From assembly GCF_001984195.1 (NCBI RefSeq), contig NZ_MTQN01000011.1, positions 992,001 through 1,056,000 on the forward strand: a DNA stretch of 64,000 bases, written 5' to 3'. Position numbers and translations under genes: made by a program. Positions 16,882 to 24,493 of this stretch are shown one piece after another. How positions within the stretch are numbered: the stretch's first letter is position 1; each line of letters begins with the position of its first letter. This DNA comes from Kribbella sp. ALI-6-A. GTDB lineage: Bacteria; Actinomycetota; Actinomycetes; Propionibacteriales; Kribbellaceae. The notes below the pieces were generated by a model. That model was given only the letters and a program-made list of their open reading frames with translations. It did no database searches and was not told where the DNA came from.

Positions 16882-18066
16882 ATGACCACGCGGACCGAGC
16901 GGGACGTGCTCGACCGGATCGACGAGCAGCGACTGGTCGAGCTGACCCAATCGTTGCTGCGGGCAACCGGCGAGAATCCGCCGGGTGGGGAGGCGGCGAC
17001 GGTCGCCGTCCTGGCGGCCGCGGCGGCCGAGCTCGGCCTCGACGTCGTCGAAACCCCCGTCGAACCCGGCCGCGGCAACCTCAGCATCACCCTGCCCGGC
17101 GGCGACGAGCCGGGACTGCTCCTGCTCGGCCACACCGACGTCGTACCCGTTGGTGGCGGCTGGACCACCGACCCGTACGGCGGCGAGCTGATCGACGGGC
17201 GGATCCACGGCCGCGGCGCCTCGGACATGAAGGGGGGCCTGGCCGCGTCCCTCGCGGCGCTGGCCGCATTGCGAGGCGTCGGCCTGTCCGGTTCCGTCGA
17301 GCTCGCCGCGCTGGTCGACGAAGAGGAGACCGGCAAGGGCATCCGCGCGTACGTCGGTTCGGTGGACCGCGCGTTCCGTGGGTGCATCACGACCGAACCC
17401 ACAGACCTGCAGACGATCATCGGCGCTCGCGGCGACTCCTACCTGCGGGTCGAGGTGCACGGGCGGGCCTGTCACGCGGGCAATCCGGCGGACGGAGCCA
17501 ACGCGATCTACGGCGCAGCGGCCGTGGTGGCCGTAATCGAGCGGCTGCACGCGGAACTGGCGCGCGCGCCGCATCCACTGCTCGGCCCCGCGACGTGGAG
17601 TGTCGGGCAGATCAGCGGTGGCACCGGCGGCTCGATCGTGCCGGCGGAGTGTGTGCTGGTCGCCGACCGGCGGCTGCTGCCCGGCGAGTTGCCCGCAGCC
17701 GTGCTCGACGACCTCCGGGAGCGCGTCGCCGCACTCCACCTCGAGGACCGCGGCCTCAGCGTTGATCTCGCGATGCCGATGGAGATGCCCGCTTTCGAAA
17801 CCCCCGCCGACGCCGACCTCGTGCGGATCACCGACACCGCACTCAGGGCGGCAGGCGGCCCGGGCCTTCCCCTCGGCGGCTGGACCGCGGCGTGCGATGG
17901 CGGGTACGTCGCCCGCGACCTCGGCGTACCGGTGGTCGTCCTGGGTCCTGGTTCGGTCACCACGCAGGCGCACCGCGCCGACGAGTCCGTCGCCGTCGAC
18001 GAGCTGCTGACGGCCGCCCGCGCCTACACCCTGACCGCGCTACGCCTGCTCACTCCGGGAGCATGA
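16882..18066 (+). CDS. M20 family metallopeptidase (ArgE/DapE/CPG2-like)
   Basis: A 394-residue zinc amidohydrolase. Metal-site motifs are LLLGHTDVVP (first His), GRGASDMKGG (bridging Asp), DEEETGKG (catalytic and ligand Glu), TTEPTD and, near the end, TTQAHRADESV (last His). The dimerisation domain insert lies at about residues 185-290 (ARGDSYLRVEVHGRACHAG). This pattern fits ArgE/DapE-type deacylases and aminoacyl hydrolases; the substrate cannot be fixed. It lies 6 nt after the serine hydrolase gene and overlaps the convergent VOC gene by 17 nt at the 3' ends. Confidence 0.88.
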   Translation: MTTRTERDVLDRIDEQRLVELTQSLLRATGENPPGGEAATVAVLAAAAAELGLDVVETPVEPGRGNLSITLPGGDEPGLLLLGHTDVVPVGGGWTTDPYGGELIDGRIHGRGASDMKGGLAASLAALAALRGVGLSGSVELAALVDEEETGKGIRAYVGSVDRAFRGCITTEPTDLQTIIGARGDSYLRVEVHGRACHAGNPADGANAIYGAAAVVAVIERLHAELARAPHPLLGPATWSVGQISGGTGGSIVPAECVLVADRRLLPGELPAAVLDDLRERVAALHLEDRGLSVDLAMPMEMPAFETPADADLVRITDTALRAAGGPGLPLGGWTAACDGGYVARDLGVPVVVLGPGSVTTQAHRADESVAVDELLTAARAYTLTALRLLTPGA

Positions 18067-18532
18067 AGTTCGCGCTCTGCACGTACTCCATCGCCGCGAT
18101 GTACTTCGGGTCGGCCATCCGTTCGGCCATCTCCCCCTCGGACAGGTCCGCGACCCGGGTCTGGAGCCAGTAGAGGTTGCCGAACGGATCACGGACCCGT
18201 CCGACCACGTCGCCCCAGAACAGCTCGGTCACCTCGGTCACCGAGGTTCCCCCCGCGGCGACCGCCTGCCGGTGCGTCGCGTACGCGTCCTCGACGTACA
18301 GGCGCAGGAAGGCCGGGGTCGGGGGCCATTCGGGTCGCGCGTCGAACATCATCACCATCGCGTTCCCGATCCGCATCTCAGCGTGGCCGACCACGCCCTG
18401 GTCGTCGACCACCCGGCCGCAGTCCTCGGCGCCGAACGCCCTGGTCAGGTAGTCCATCAACGCGGTGGTGTCCGGCGAGATCATCCACGGTGTGACGGTC
18501 GTGTAGCCGGCGGGGATCGGGTTGACGGTCAT
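18050..18532 (-). CDS. VOC-family (glyoxalase/PhnB-like) protein
   Basis: A 160-residue protein with the vicinal oxygen chelate fold. The sequence YTTVTPWMISPDTTALMDYLTRAF is typical of PhnB/YdcJ-like proteins, followed by HAEMRIGNAMVMMFDA and the second betaalphabetabetabeta unit ending in VRDPFGNLYWLQT. These are often annotated as glyoxalase/bleomycin-resistance family; no specific reaction can be assigned. The start ATG 18532 has AGGAAGG upstream. The 3' end overlaps the M20 peptidase by 17 nt on the opposite strand. Confidence 0.82.
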   Translation of the reverse strand: MTVNPIPAGYTTVTPWMISPDTTALMDYLTRAFGAEDCGRVVDDQGVVGHAEMRIGNAMVMMFDARPEWPPTPAFLRLYVEDAYATHRQAVAAGGTSVTEVTELFWGDVVGRVRDPFGNLYWLQTRVADLSEGEMAERMADPKYIAAMEYVQSANFMLPE

Positions 18533-18568
18533 CTCGGTGCCTTCCTGCTGCGGTTGCGGACAGCAAGA

Positions 18569-18574
18569 ACGCTA
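18569..18574 (-). promoter_or_regulatory. Likely -10 of the VOC gene
   Basis: TAGCGT on the minus strand (18574-18569), about 37 nt upstream of the ATG, with AGGAAGG as RBS in between. The hexamer equals the one seen at several other promoters here. No clear -35. Confidence 0.35.
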
Positions 18575-18632
18575 GGGGTCGTAGTGGCCAGGAGCTGTCC
18601 TCTACTCCGGCCGGTTCGCACAGCCGGCAGGT

Positions 18633-19598
18633 TCAGCGGGCATTCTGGCGGCGGCGGGTCGGGGTGAGCACGAAAACCGTGGGAGTCGCGCCGGAGTACT
18701 TCAGCAGGCGGTCGCGGACCAGCTTCAGGCCGGGGGTCCGAGCGACGGCGTCCTTCAGCAGGCGCTTGTCCTCGGTCAGCAGGACGGCGCGACCGTCCGG
18801 TCGCAGGACCCGGGCGATCTCCTTCAGGGCGGCCGGATAGAGCTTCGCGTTGTCGCCGTGGCTGCCGACGAGTTTGCCGAACGGCAGGTTGGTCACCACC
18901 CGGTCGATGGTGCCGGAGGCAACGGCCAGCTTCTCCGCAGGACCGACCGACAGCTCGGCCCGGACGCCCGCGCGGGACAGGTTGGCGCGAGCGAGTTCGA
19001 TCGCCTTCTCGTCACGGTCGGAGCCGATCAGGCGTCCGTAGGCGAACGGGTGCGCCGCCAGCAGGATGGTGCCGGTCCCGCAGAACGGGTCGAGCAGGTG
19101 GTGCTCGGTGCCGACCTTCGCCAGCCGAATCATCACCTCCGCGACCACCGGCTTGGTCGACCACGGGAGCCGGTCCAGCTGCGGGTAGTTGCGCGACCAG
19201 TGCAGCGGACCGATCTCGCCGAGCCAGCCGCCGGCCGGGTCAGCGACGAAGTTCACCGCCCAGTCCGAAGGGTCTTCGGCCCACCCGAGCTTGTCGACGA
19301 GCAGGTCCCACAACGCGCGCGCGTCCGGCGTACCGGGGGCGATCCGGAACCGCACCGGACCCTCGAGCGCGGACAGTACGCCGGACTCGGCCGAGCGCAG
19401 TACGGCGGCTGCATCCACGAGCTGGACGGCGGCGGTGATGTAGAGCCGCGTCTCGGACAAGGCTCGCAGCGGCCCGTCGACCCGGCAGGTGACCGCGCCG
19501 TCGGAGCGGCCGACGACGTCCAGTCCGGCGATCAGGTCCTCCGCACCGCCGACCGTGGTGAGCACGAGCTGATCCTGGACAGGACGATCCAACAGCAA
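18633..19598 (-). CDS. Class I SAM methyltransferase, UPF0020/TRM11-like
   Basis: A 321-residue predicted RNA (or possibly DNA) methyltransferase. The SAM-binding motif is LLDPFCGTGTILLAA (about residues 168-182), followed by IGSDRDEKAIELARANL, and the catalytic motif appears as TNLPFGK, the NPPF-type signature of N-methylating enzymes. The N-terminal 150 residues resemble the THUMP-like/ferredoxin-like half of TRM11/Trm14 proteins in layout, which would favour an RNA substrate such as tRNA guanosine, but this is weak. I use TTG 19598 with GGGAG 5 nt upstream. It is a single gene. Confidence 0.78.
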   Translation of the reverse strand: MLLDRPVQDQLVLTTVGGAEDLIAGLDVVGRSDGAVTCRVDGPLRALSETRLYITAAVQLVDAAAVLRSAESGVLSALEGPVRFRIAPGTPDARALWDLLVDKLGWAEDPSDWAVNFVADPAGGWLGEIGPLHWSRNYPQLDRLPWSTKPVVAEVMIRLAKVGTEHHLLDPFCGTGTILLAAHPFAYGRLIGSDRDEKAIELARANLSRAGVRAELSVGPAEKLAVASGTIDRVVTNLPFGKLVGSHGDNAKLYPAALKEIARVLRPDGRAVLLTEDKRLLKDAVARTPGLKLVRDRLLKYSGATPTVFVLTPTRRRQNAR

Positions 19599-19670
19599 GG
19601 TGACTCCCGAGATGAGCGCCGGAGACGGCAGCCACCGACCGTACCAGCTTGCTCGTGGTCGTCGCCGTTC

Positions 19671-20378
19671 TCAGTCCCGCGGCACCATCGACGCGAGGCC
19701 GGCGACGATCACCTGGGCGCCGAACTCGAACCGGTCGTCGCCGCTCGCGCCGGTCGTCATCGCCGCGGCCAGGGCGATCGTGAGCGGGAACCGCGCCGGG
19801 TCCAGCGAACCGAAGTACGACCGCAGCTGGTCGACGAAGACATCGAGATCCTCCGGTGCGACGCCGGCCGCGCCCTGCACACTCTCCTCGAACGCCGTCG
19901 CGGTGATGAACAGCGGAATCAGGTCGACCGCCCATGCCGCCGCCTGGTCCGGAACGCCGCCGGCCTTGAGAATCGCCAGCATCCGCTCGGTGGTCAGCAG
20001 GGCGTGCTCCCCCAGCGGCACCTGCCCGATCGCCGCGCGCGCCAGCCCGGGGTAGGCCCGCATCACCCGGAGGATCTCCCGCATCGCCGCCTTGAGCTGC
20101 TCCTGCCACTGCTCGGGATCGACGTCCGGCAGGTCCATCTCCGCCGCGGCGCGGTCGAGCATCAGCTGGTCGAGCTCCTTCTTGTTCGCCACGTGGGCGT
20201 AGAGCGAGGCCGGGCCGGTGCCGAGTGCCTGCGCGACCTTGCGCATCGAGACCGCCTCGTAGCCCTGCTCGACCAGCAGACGCAGCGCGGCGTCGACGAT
20301 CCGCTCCCGCGTGAGCGGCTCCCGGGAGGCGCGGACCGGCTTGGCGGGACTGATCGGCTGCCACGGCGTCTGATTCAC
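19671..20378 (-). CDS. TetR-family repressor, likely regulator of the adjacent MFS pump
   Basis: A 235-residue regulator. The N-terminal DNA-binding domain (about residues 22-70) has LTRERIVDAALRLLVEQGYEAVSMRKVAQALG followed by ASLYAHVANKKEL, the standard TetR helix-turn-helix. The C-terminal part fits the TetR_C ligand domain (ITATAFEESVQGAAG). GTG 20378 is chosen because TACAGT sits 6 nt upstream (leaderless layout). It is divergent from the DHA2-type efflux gene, with palindromic operator candidates between them, so it probably represses the pump and itself until a drug-like ligand binds. Confidence 0.88.
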   Translation of the reverse strand: MNQTPWQPISPAKPVRASREPLTRERIVDAALRLLVEQGYEAVSMRKVAQALGTGPASLYAHVANKKELDQLMLDRAAAEMDLPDVDPEQWQEQLKAAMREILRVMRAYPGLARAAIGQVPLGEHALLTTERMLAILKAGGVPDQAAAWAVDLIPLFITATAFEESVQGAAGVAPEDLDVFVDQLRSYFGSLDPARFPLTIALAAAMTTGASGDDRFEFGAQVIVAGLASMVPRD

Positions 20379-20390
20379 CCGTCCACTGTA
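20376..20390 (-). promoter_or_regulatory. Leaderless promoter of the TetR gene
   Basis: On the minus strand TACAGT (20390-20385) is 6 nt from the GTG at 20378 and there is no Shine-Dalgarno sequence. Confidence 0.4.
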
Positions 20391-20403
20391 GCGAACACCG
20401 TAC

Positions 20404-20457
20404 TTGACACGAACACCATTCGTGCGTAGAACGATGTTCGTCAACGAACAGTGTTCG
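20404..20457 (+). promoter_or_regulatory. MFS pump promoter with overlapping TetR-type operators
   Basis: TTGACA (20404-20409) and TAGAAC (20427-20432) are separated by 17 nt, the best sigma70-like promoter in the window. Immediately downstream are two overlapping palindromes: GTTCGTCAACGAAC (20436-20449) and CGAACAGTGTTCG (20445-20457). Further CGAACA half sites occur at 20392-20397 and 20410-20415. The position, covering the transcription start, is right for repression by the divergent TetR protein. Confidence 0.65.
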
Positions 20458-20489
20458 AAAGTACGCCGCACGCCTCAGGGAGAGCGCCC

Positions 20490-21935
20490 GTGACCACTTC
20501 AACCAACACCTCGCCCGGCGAGGTGACCTCAGCCACCGGTACGCCGTACCGGTGGCGCTGGATCGTGCTCGGCACCGTGCTGGTCGCCGAGATCATGGAT
20601 CTGGTCGACGCCACGATCGTGAACATCGCCGCGCCGTCGATCCAGGCCGACCTCGGCGGGTCGAACGCCGCGGTGCAGTGGATGCTGGCCGGGTACACGC
20701 TGGCGTTCGCGATCGGGCTGGTCAGCTTCGGCCGGCTCGGGGACCTGGTCGGGCGGCGCCGGCTGTTCGTGATCGGCGCGGTCGGCTTCACCGTCGCCTC
20801 CGCGCTCTGCGGGCTGGCCACCTCCCCCGAGCTGCTGATCGGCGGCCGGGTCGCGCAGGGTCTGCTCGGCGCGGTGATGATCCCGCAGGGCTTCGCGATC
20901 CTGAAGTCGGTGTTCCCGCCGGACGAGCTGGGCAAGGCGTTCGGGCTGTTCGGGCCGGTGATGGGTCTGTCCGCGGTCGCCGGGCCGGTGCTGGCCGGCG
21001 TACTGATCGACGCGAACTGGTTCGATGCCGGGTGGCGGATGATCTTCTGGATCAACGTGCCGATCGGGCTGGCGGCCGTCGTCGGGGCGCTGCGCTGGAT
21101 GCCTGAGGTGAAGACGCCGGACGCGCGCGGTCTGGACCCGGCCGGCGTGATCCTGGTCAGCCTGGGCGCCGGGCTGCTGATCTACCCGCTGGTGCAGGGC
21201 CGCGAGCTGGGCTGGCCGTTGTGGAGCATCGCGATGATCGTCGCCGCTGCGCCGGTGTTCGCGCTGTTCGGCCGGCGGGAGCGCCGGTCGGGCAACCCGG
21301 TGATCGACCCGTCGCTGTTCCGCAGCCGCGGGTACGTCGCGGGGCTCGCGGTGATCAGCACGTTCTTCCTGGCGATGTCCGGTTTCACGCTGGTGCTCAA
21401 CCTGTTCACCCAGCTCGGCCTGCACTACAGCCCGTTGAAGGCCGGCCTGGCGATGGTGCCGTTCTCGCTCGGGATCGCGATCGGCGCGGGACTGTCCGGC
21501 GGGTGGCTCGCGCCGAAGCTCGGCCGGATCGCCCTGCAGCTCGGCATCGGCGTGATGACGGCGGCGATGGTGTGGGTGTGGTTCACGCTGGTGCGCAACG
21601 GCGACGCGACCACGATCTGGGACCTGGTGCCGCCGCTGCTGGCGGTCGGGATCGGTTCGGGCATCGTGTTCGCGCCGCTGTTCGACATCATCCTGGCCTC
21701 GATCGACGACCGGGCGGCCGGGTCGGCGTCCGGCGTACTGACCGCGATGCAGCAGTTCGGCGGGGCGATCGGGGTCGCGGTGATCGGCACGATCTTCTTC
21801 CAGCTGCTGCCGTCGGCCGGCTTCCTGGACGCGGCGAAAACCAGCACGCTGGTCGCGACGGGCCTGTTCGTCGTGTCGCTGGCGCTGACCTGGCTGTTGC
21901 CCCGGCGGGCCCGCGCGGAGACCGGCGCCCACTGA
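20490..21935 (+). CDS. MFS drug efflux transporter, DHA2 (EmrB/QacA) type
   Basis: A 481-residue membrane protein with about 14 hydrophobic segments. Motifs typical of 14-helix drug:proton antiporters are LVDATIVNIAAPSIQADL in helix 1, GRLGDLVGRRRLF (motif A, loop 2-3), GRVAQGLLGAVMIPQG (motif B region) and GPVLAGVLID (motif C region). It should export toxic organic compounds using the proton gradient. GTG 20490 has AGGGAGA 5 nt or so upstream; an earlier in-frame start at 20451 would overlap the operator. The flanking TetR gene is the likely regulator. A hairpin terminator follows. Confidence 0.9.
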   Translation: MTTSTNTSPGEVTSATGTPYRWRWIVLGTVLVAEIMDLVDATIVNIAAPSIQADLGGSNAAVQWMLAGYTLAFAIGLVSFGRLGDLVGRRRLFVIGAVGFTVASALCGLATSPELLIGGRVAQGLLGAVMIPQGFAILKSVFPPDELGKAFGLFGPVMGLSAVAGPVLAGVLIDANWFDAGWRMIFWINVPIGLAAVVGALRWMPEVKTPDARGLDPAGVILVSLGAGLLIYPLVQGRELGWPLWSIAMIVAAAPVFALFGRRERRSGNPVIDPSLFRSRGYVAGLAVISTFFLAMSGFTLVLNLFTQLGLHYSPLKAGLAMVPFSLGIAIGAGLSGGWLAPKLGRIALQLGIGVMTAAMVWVWFTLVRNGDATTIWDLVPPLLAVGIGSGIVFAPLFDIILASIDDRAAGSASGVLTAMQQFGGAIGVAVIGTIFFQLLPSAGFLDAAKTSTLVATGLFVVSLALTWLLPRRARAETGAH

Positions 21936-21950
21936 GCCTGCGGACACGAC

Positions 21951-21984
21951 GAAGCCCCCGGCACCATCAGGTGCCGGGGGCTTC
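21951..21984. terminator. Bidirectional hairpin terminator
   Basis: Perfect 15-bp stem (21951-21965 with 21970-21984, arm GAAGCCCCCGGCACC) and a 4-nt ATCA loop. It lies between the convergent efflux and erpA-like genes. Confidence 0.85.
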
Positions 21985-21992
21985 GAAGGGGC

Positions 21993-22355
21993 TCAGTTGA
22001 ACGAGTCGCCGCAGGCGCAGGAGCCGGTCGCGTTCGGGTTGTCGATCGTGAAGCCCTGCTTCTCGATCGTGTCCACGAAGTCGATCGACGCACCCTTGAG
22101 GTACGGCGCGCTCATCCGGTCGGTGACGACGCTCACACCGTCGAAGTCGGCGACCACGTCACCGTCGAGCTGACGCTCGTCGAAGAACAGCTGGTACCGC
22201 AGGCCGGAACAACCACCCGGCTGCACGGCGACACGCAGCGCGAGGTCGTCGCGACCCTCCTGGTCCAGCAGCGCCTTCACCTTGGCGGCGGCCCCGTCCG
22301 TCAACAGGATCCCCGTCGCGGCGGCGGTGGCCTGCTCGGTCTGCGCTTCAGTCAT
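21993..22355 (-). CDS. erpA: Iron-sulfur cluster insertion protein, ErpA/IscA type
   Basis: A 120-residue A-type Fe-S carrier. The three conserved cysteines are present: GGCSG (about residue 49) and SCACG near the C-terminus (about residues 113 and 115). The context FDGVSVVTDRMSAPYLKGASIDFVD is typical. It carries an N-terminal extension of about 15 residues as in other actinomycetes. It would pass clusters to target enzymes such as NadA, encoded 3.5 kb away, whose own [4Fe-4S] cluster is needed for activity. The ATG has GAGTCAGGA upstream. Confidence 0.92.
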   Translation of the reverse strand: MTEAQTEQATAAATGILLTDGAAAKVKALLDQEGRDDLALRVAVQPGGCSGLRYQLFFDERQLDGDVVADFDGVSVVTDRMSAPYLKGASIDFVDTIEKQGFTIDNPNATGSCACGDSFN

Positions 22356-22513
22356 TCCTGACTCCAGTCATCATCGTGAGCGCTCGACTGCGAGTGGGCA
22401 GCCAGTCGGGCGCGAAAGTTCTGCTGTCAACACGGGCCAACAGCTGCCGGCCCGTCTTCATTCCCATGGTCGCACACCAATTTCGCAGATCAACATCCGT
22501 GCCTGCGGCGTGG

Positions 22514-23608
22514 TCAGCGCGCCCAGGTCCGGGCCACGCGCTCGGCGACCGCGGCCAGCGAGCCGTGCGGATCGGCGAAGGCCTGCTCCTCGCCCACCGC
22601 GTCGACCAGCGAGTACGCCGACTCGACGCCCATCGTGCGCATCTCGCGGGCGCCGATCAGGACCTTGCCGGCCAGCACCACGCAGGGCCGCATCGCGTCG
22701 TTCGCGACCTTCGCCACGCCGGCGATCACCTTGCCGTCGCGGGACTGGAAGTCGAACGCGCCCTCGCCGGACAGCACCAGGTCGACCCGCCCGGCCTTCT
22801 CCTTCAGCCCGGTCAGCTCGGCCACCAGATCGATGCCCGAGACGCGCTCGGCACCGAGCAGGAGCAGCGCGTAGCCCAGTCCCCCGGCCGCGCCCGCGCC
22901 CTTCTTGTCGGCCGTCTTGCGGTCGGCGAGCTCGGCGAAGTGGGTCAGCCAGCCGTCCACGACCGGCTTGCGGTCGTCGGTGACGCCCTTCTGGCTGCCG
23001 AACACGTTGGTCGCGCCGCGCAGACCGAGCATCGGGTTCTCCACGTCGCTCGCGGCGACGAACTCGACGCCCGCCATCCGGCTCCGGGCCGGCTCCAGGT
23101 CGACCCCGGTCAGCCCGGCCAGACCTGCCGCACCCGCGTCGAGGCTGCCGCCTGTGCCGGTCGCGCCGAGGGCCGCGAGCAGGCCCGCGCCCGCGTCGTT
23201 CGTACCGGACCCGCCGAGCCCGAGGATGATCCGCTTCGCCCCGGCGTCCACCGCGGCCGCGATCAGCTGGCCGACGCCGTACGTCGTACCGTCCTCAGGC
23301 CGCCGGTCCGCCGGCTCGACCAGGTGCAGCCCGCACGCCTGCGCGGTCTCCACGTACGCCGTCTCGCCGGCCACCAGCACCGTCGCGGGGACCTCACCGC
23401 CGAGCGGTCCGCGTACGGTCACCGACAGCAAGTCGCCGTCGACAACAGCCGCCAGGACGTCGATGAACCCCGGCCCACCGTCGGCCATCGGCGCCACCAG
23501 CACCTCGGCCTCCGGGTCCCGCCGACGCCACCCCTCCTCGATCGCGGCCGCAGCCTCGACCGCCGTCAGCGTCCCAGCGAACTTGTCCGGAGCAATCAGC
23601 ACGCGCAT
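22514..23608 (-). CDS. Glycerate kinase (type I)
   Basis: A 364-residue kinase phosphorylating D-glycerate, to 2-phosphoglycerate in most type I relatives. The N-terminus MRVLIAPDKFAGTLTAVEAAAAI and the segment MADGGPGFIDVLAA are highly characteristic, as are GLGGSGTNDAGAGLLAALGA and SGEGAFDFQSRDGKVIAGVA. The canonical family sequence is MADGGEGT; here it reads MADGGPGF, a change at the Glu position worth noting, and also seen in some actinobacterial members as far as I recall. ATG 23608 fits the family N-terminus although the frame stays open for 289 codons upstream. Confidence 0.88.
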   Translation of the reverse strand: MRVLIAPDKFAGTLTAVEAAAAIEEGWRRRDPEAEVLVAPMADGGPGFIDVLAAVVDGDLLSVTVRGPLGGEVPATVLVAGETAYVETAQACGLHLVEPADRRPEDGTTYGVGQLIAAAVDAGAKRIILGLGGSGTNDAGAGLLAALGATGTGGSLDAGAAGLAGLTGVDLEPARSRMAGVEFVAASDVENPMLGLRGATNVFGSQKGVTDDRKPVVDGWLTHFAELADRKTADKKGAGAAGGLGYALLLLGAERVSGIDLVAELTGLKEKAGRVDLVLSGEGAFDFQSRDGKVIAGVAKVANDAMRPCVVLAGKVLIGAREMRTMGVESAYSLVDAVGEEQAFADPHGSLAAVAERVARTWAR

Positions 23609-23753
23609 GGGCCCATCCTCGCAAACCGGTGGCCTGTGGTGCGCCACCGCAGCCCACCCACCGGACGCGGGAGTCGGAACCGCGCCGGCGGCCGATGTGC
23701 TGCGGCCTCTGCCCGGTCGGCCCGCGGGGCCGTCGTCGCGGGCGCCCACCCGG

Positions 23754-23769
23754 TAGCCTGCGCCCGGTG
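23754..23769 (+). promoter_or_regulatory. nfi: Leaderless promoter of the endonuclease V gene
   Basis: TAGCCT (23754-23759) lies 7 nt before GTG 23767, with no Shine-Dalgarno sequence. Confidence 0.45.
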
Positions 23770-24468
23770 CATCCGAGTGTCGACGAGGCGATCGCGATCC
23801 AGGAGCGGCTTCGCGCTCAGGTCGACGCCGTCGGGCCGGGCCCGCAGCACCCGCGGTACGTCGCCGGGCTGGACGTCGCGTACGACGGCGACGAGTACGC
23901 CGCGGCGGTGGTGGTGCTGGAGGTCCTCGGACGGGGTGACCGGGGATCGGCGGACCCAGGATCGGCCGACCCCCGACCGGTCGAGCTCCGGGAAGTCGAT
24001 CGCGCGGTTGTGCGCGGCCGGACCAGCTTTCCCTACGTCCCAGGGCTCTTCGCGTTCCGGGAAGTTCCTGGACTGCTGGCCGCGCTCGACCGGCTTCAAG
24101 TGACCCCCGACCTGCTGGTTTGTGACGGCCAAGGCCTCGCGCATCCCCGGCGATTCGGCCTCGCGTGTCACCTCGGCGTGGTGACCGGACTCCCGAGCAT
24201 CGGAGTCGCCAAGACCGCCTTCGTCGGCGACTGGGACGAACCAGGTCCGCTGCGCGGGAACGCGAGCGACTTGGTGCTCGACGGTGACGTCGTCGGCAAG
24301 GTCCTGCGCACGCAGAACAAAACCAAACCGGTGTTCGTCTCGGTCGGGCACCGGGTCTCCCTGGCGACGGCGGTGGAGCGGGTGCTGGAGCTGGCGCCGC
24401 GGTACCGGCTCCCGGAGACGACGCGGGCGGCCGACCGGGCGTGCCGGGACGGACTGGTGGCGCGATGA
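23767..24468 (+). CDS. nfi: Endonuclease V (deoxyinosine 3' endonuclease)
   Basis: A 233-residue DNA repair nuclease that nicks next to deoxyinosine. Motifs match the family: VAGLDVAYDGDEYAAAVVVL (first catalytic Asp, here D40-region), FPYVPGLFAFRE (substrate-binding Tyr), LLVCDGQGLAHPRRFGLACHLG (second Asp and His), and PSIGVAKT (Lys). A low-complexity insert with two GSADP copies near residues 60-70 sits between the first strands. GTG 23767 is preferred from the leaderless -10; the frame is open further up. It is divergent from the glycerate kinase gene and convergent with the FAD oxidase gene. Confidence 0.92.
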   Translation: MHPSVDEAIAIQERLRAQVDAVGPGPQHPRYVAGLDVAYDGDEYAAAVVVLEVLGRGDRGSADPGSADPRPVELREVDRAVVRGRTSFPYVPGLFAFREVPGLLAALDRLQVTPDLLVCDGQGLAHPRRFGLACHLGVVTGLPSIGVAKTAFVGDWDEPGPLRGNASDLVLDGDVVGKVLRTQNKTKPVFVSVGHRVSLATAVERVLELAPRYRLPETTRAADRACRDGLVAR

Positions 24469-24493
24469 CCAGCACCCGCGAGTCTGGAGACCA

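Noticed and set aside
15217..17973. 918-codon minus-strand frame opposite the serine hydrolase and M20 genes
   Set aside because: Composition (Arg, Val, Gly, Asp, His) is that of an antisense frame in high-GC DNA; the plus strand carries complete catalytic motifs of both enzymes.
23609..24475. Extension of glycerate kinase by 289 codons
   Set aside because: It lies antisense to endonuclease V and is Arg/Pro/Gly-rich; the family N-terminus begins at 23608.
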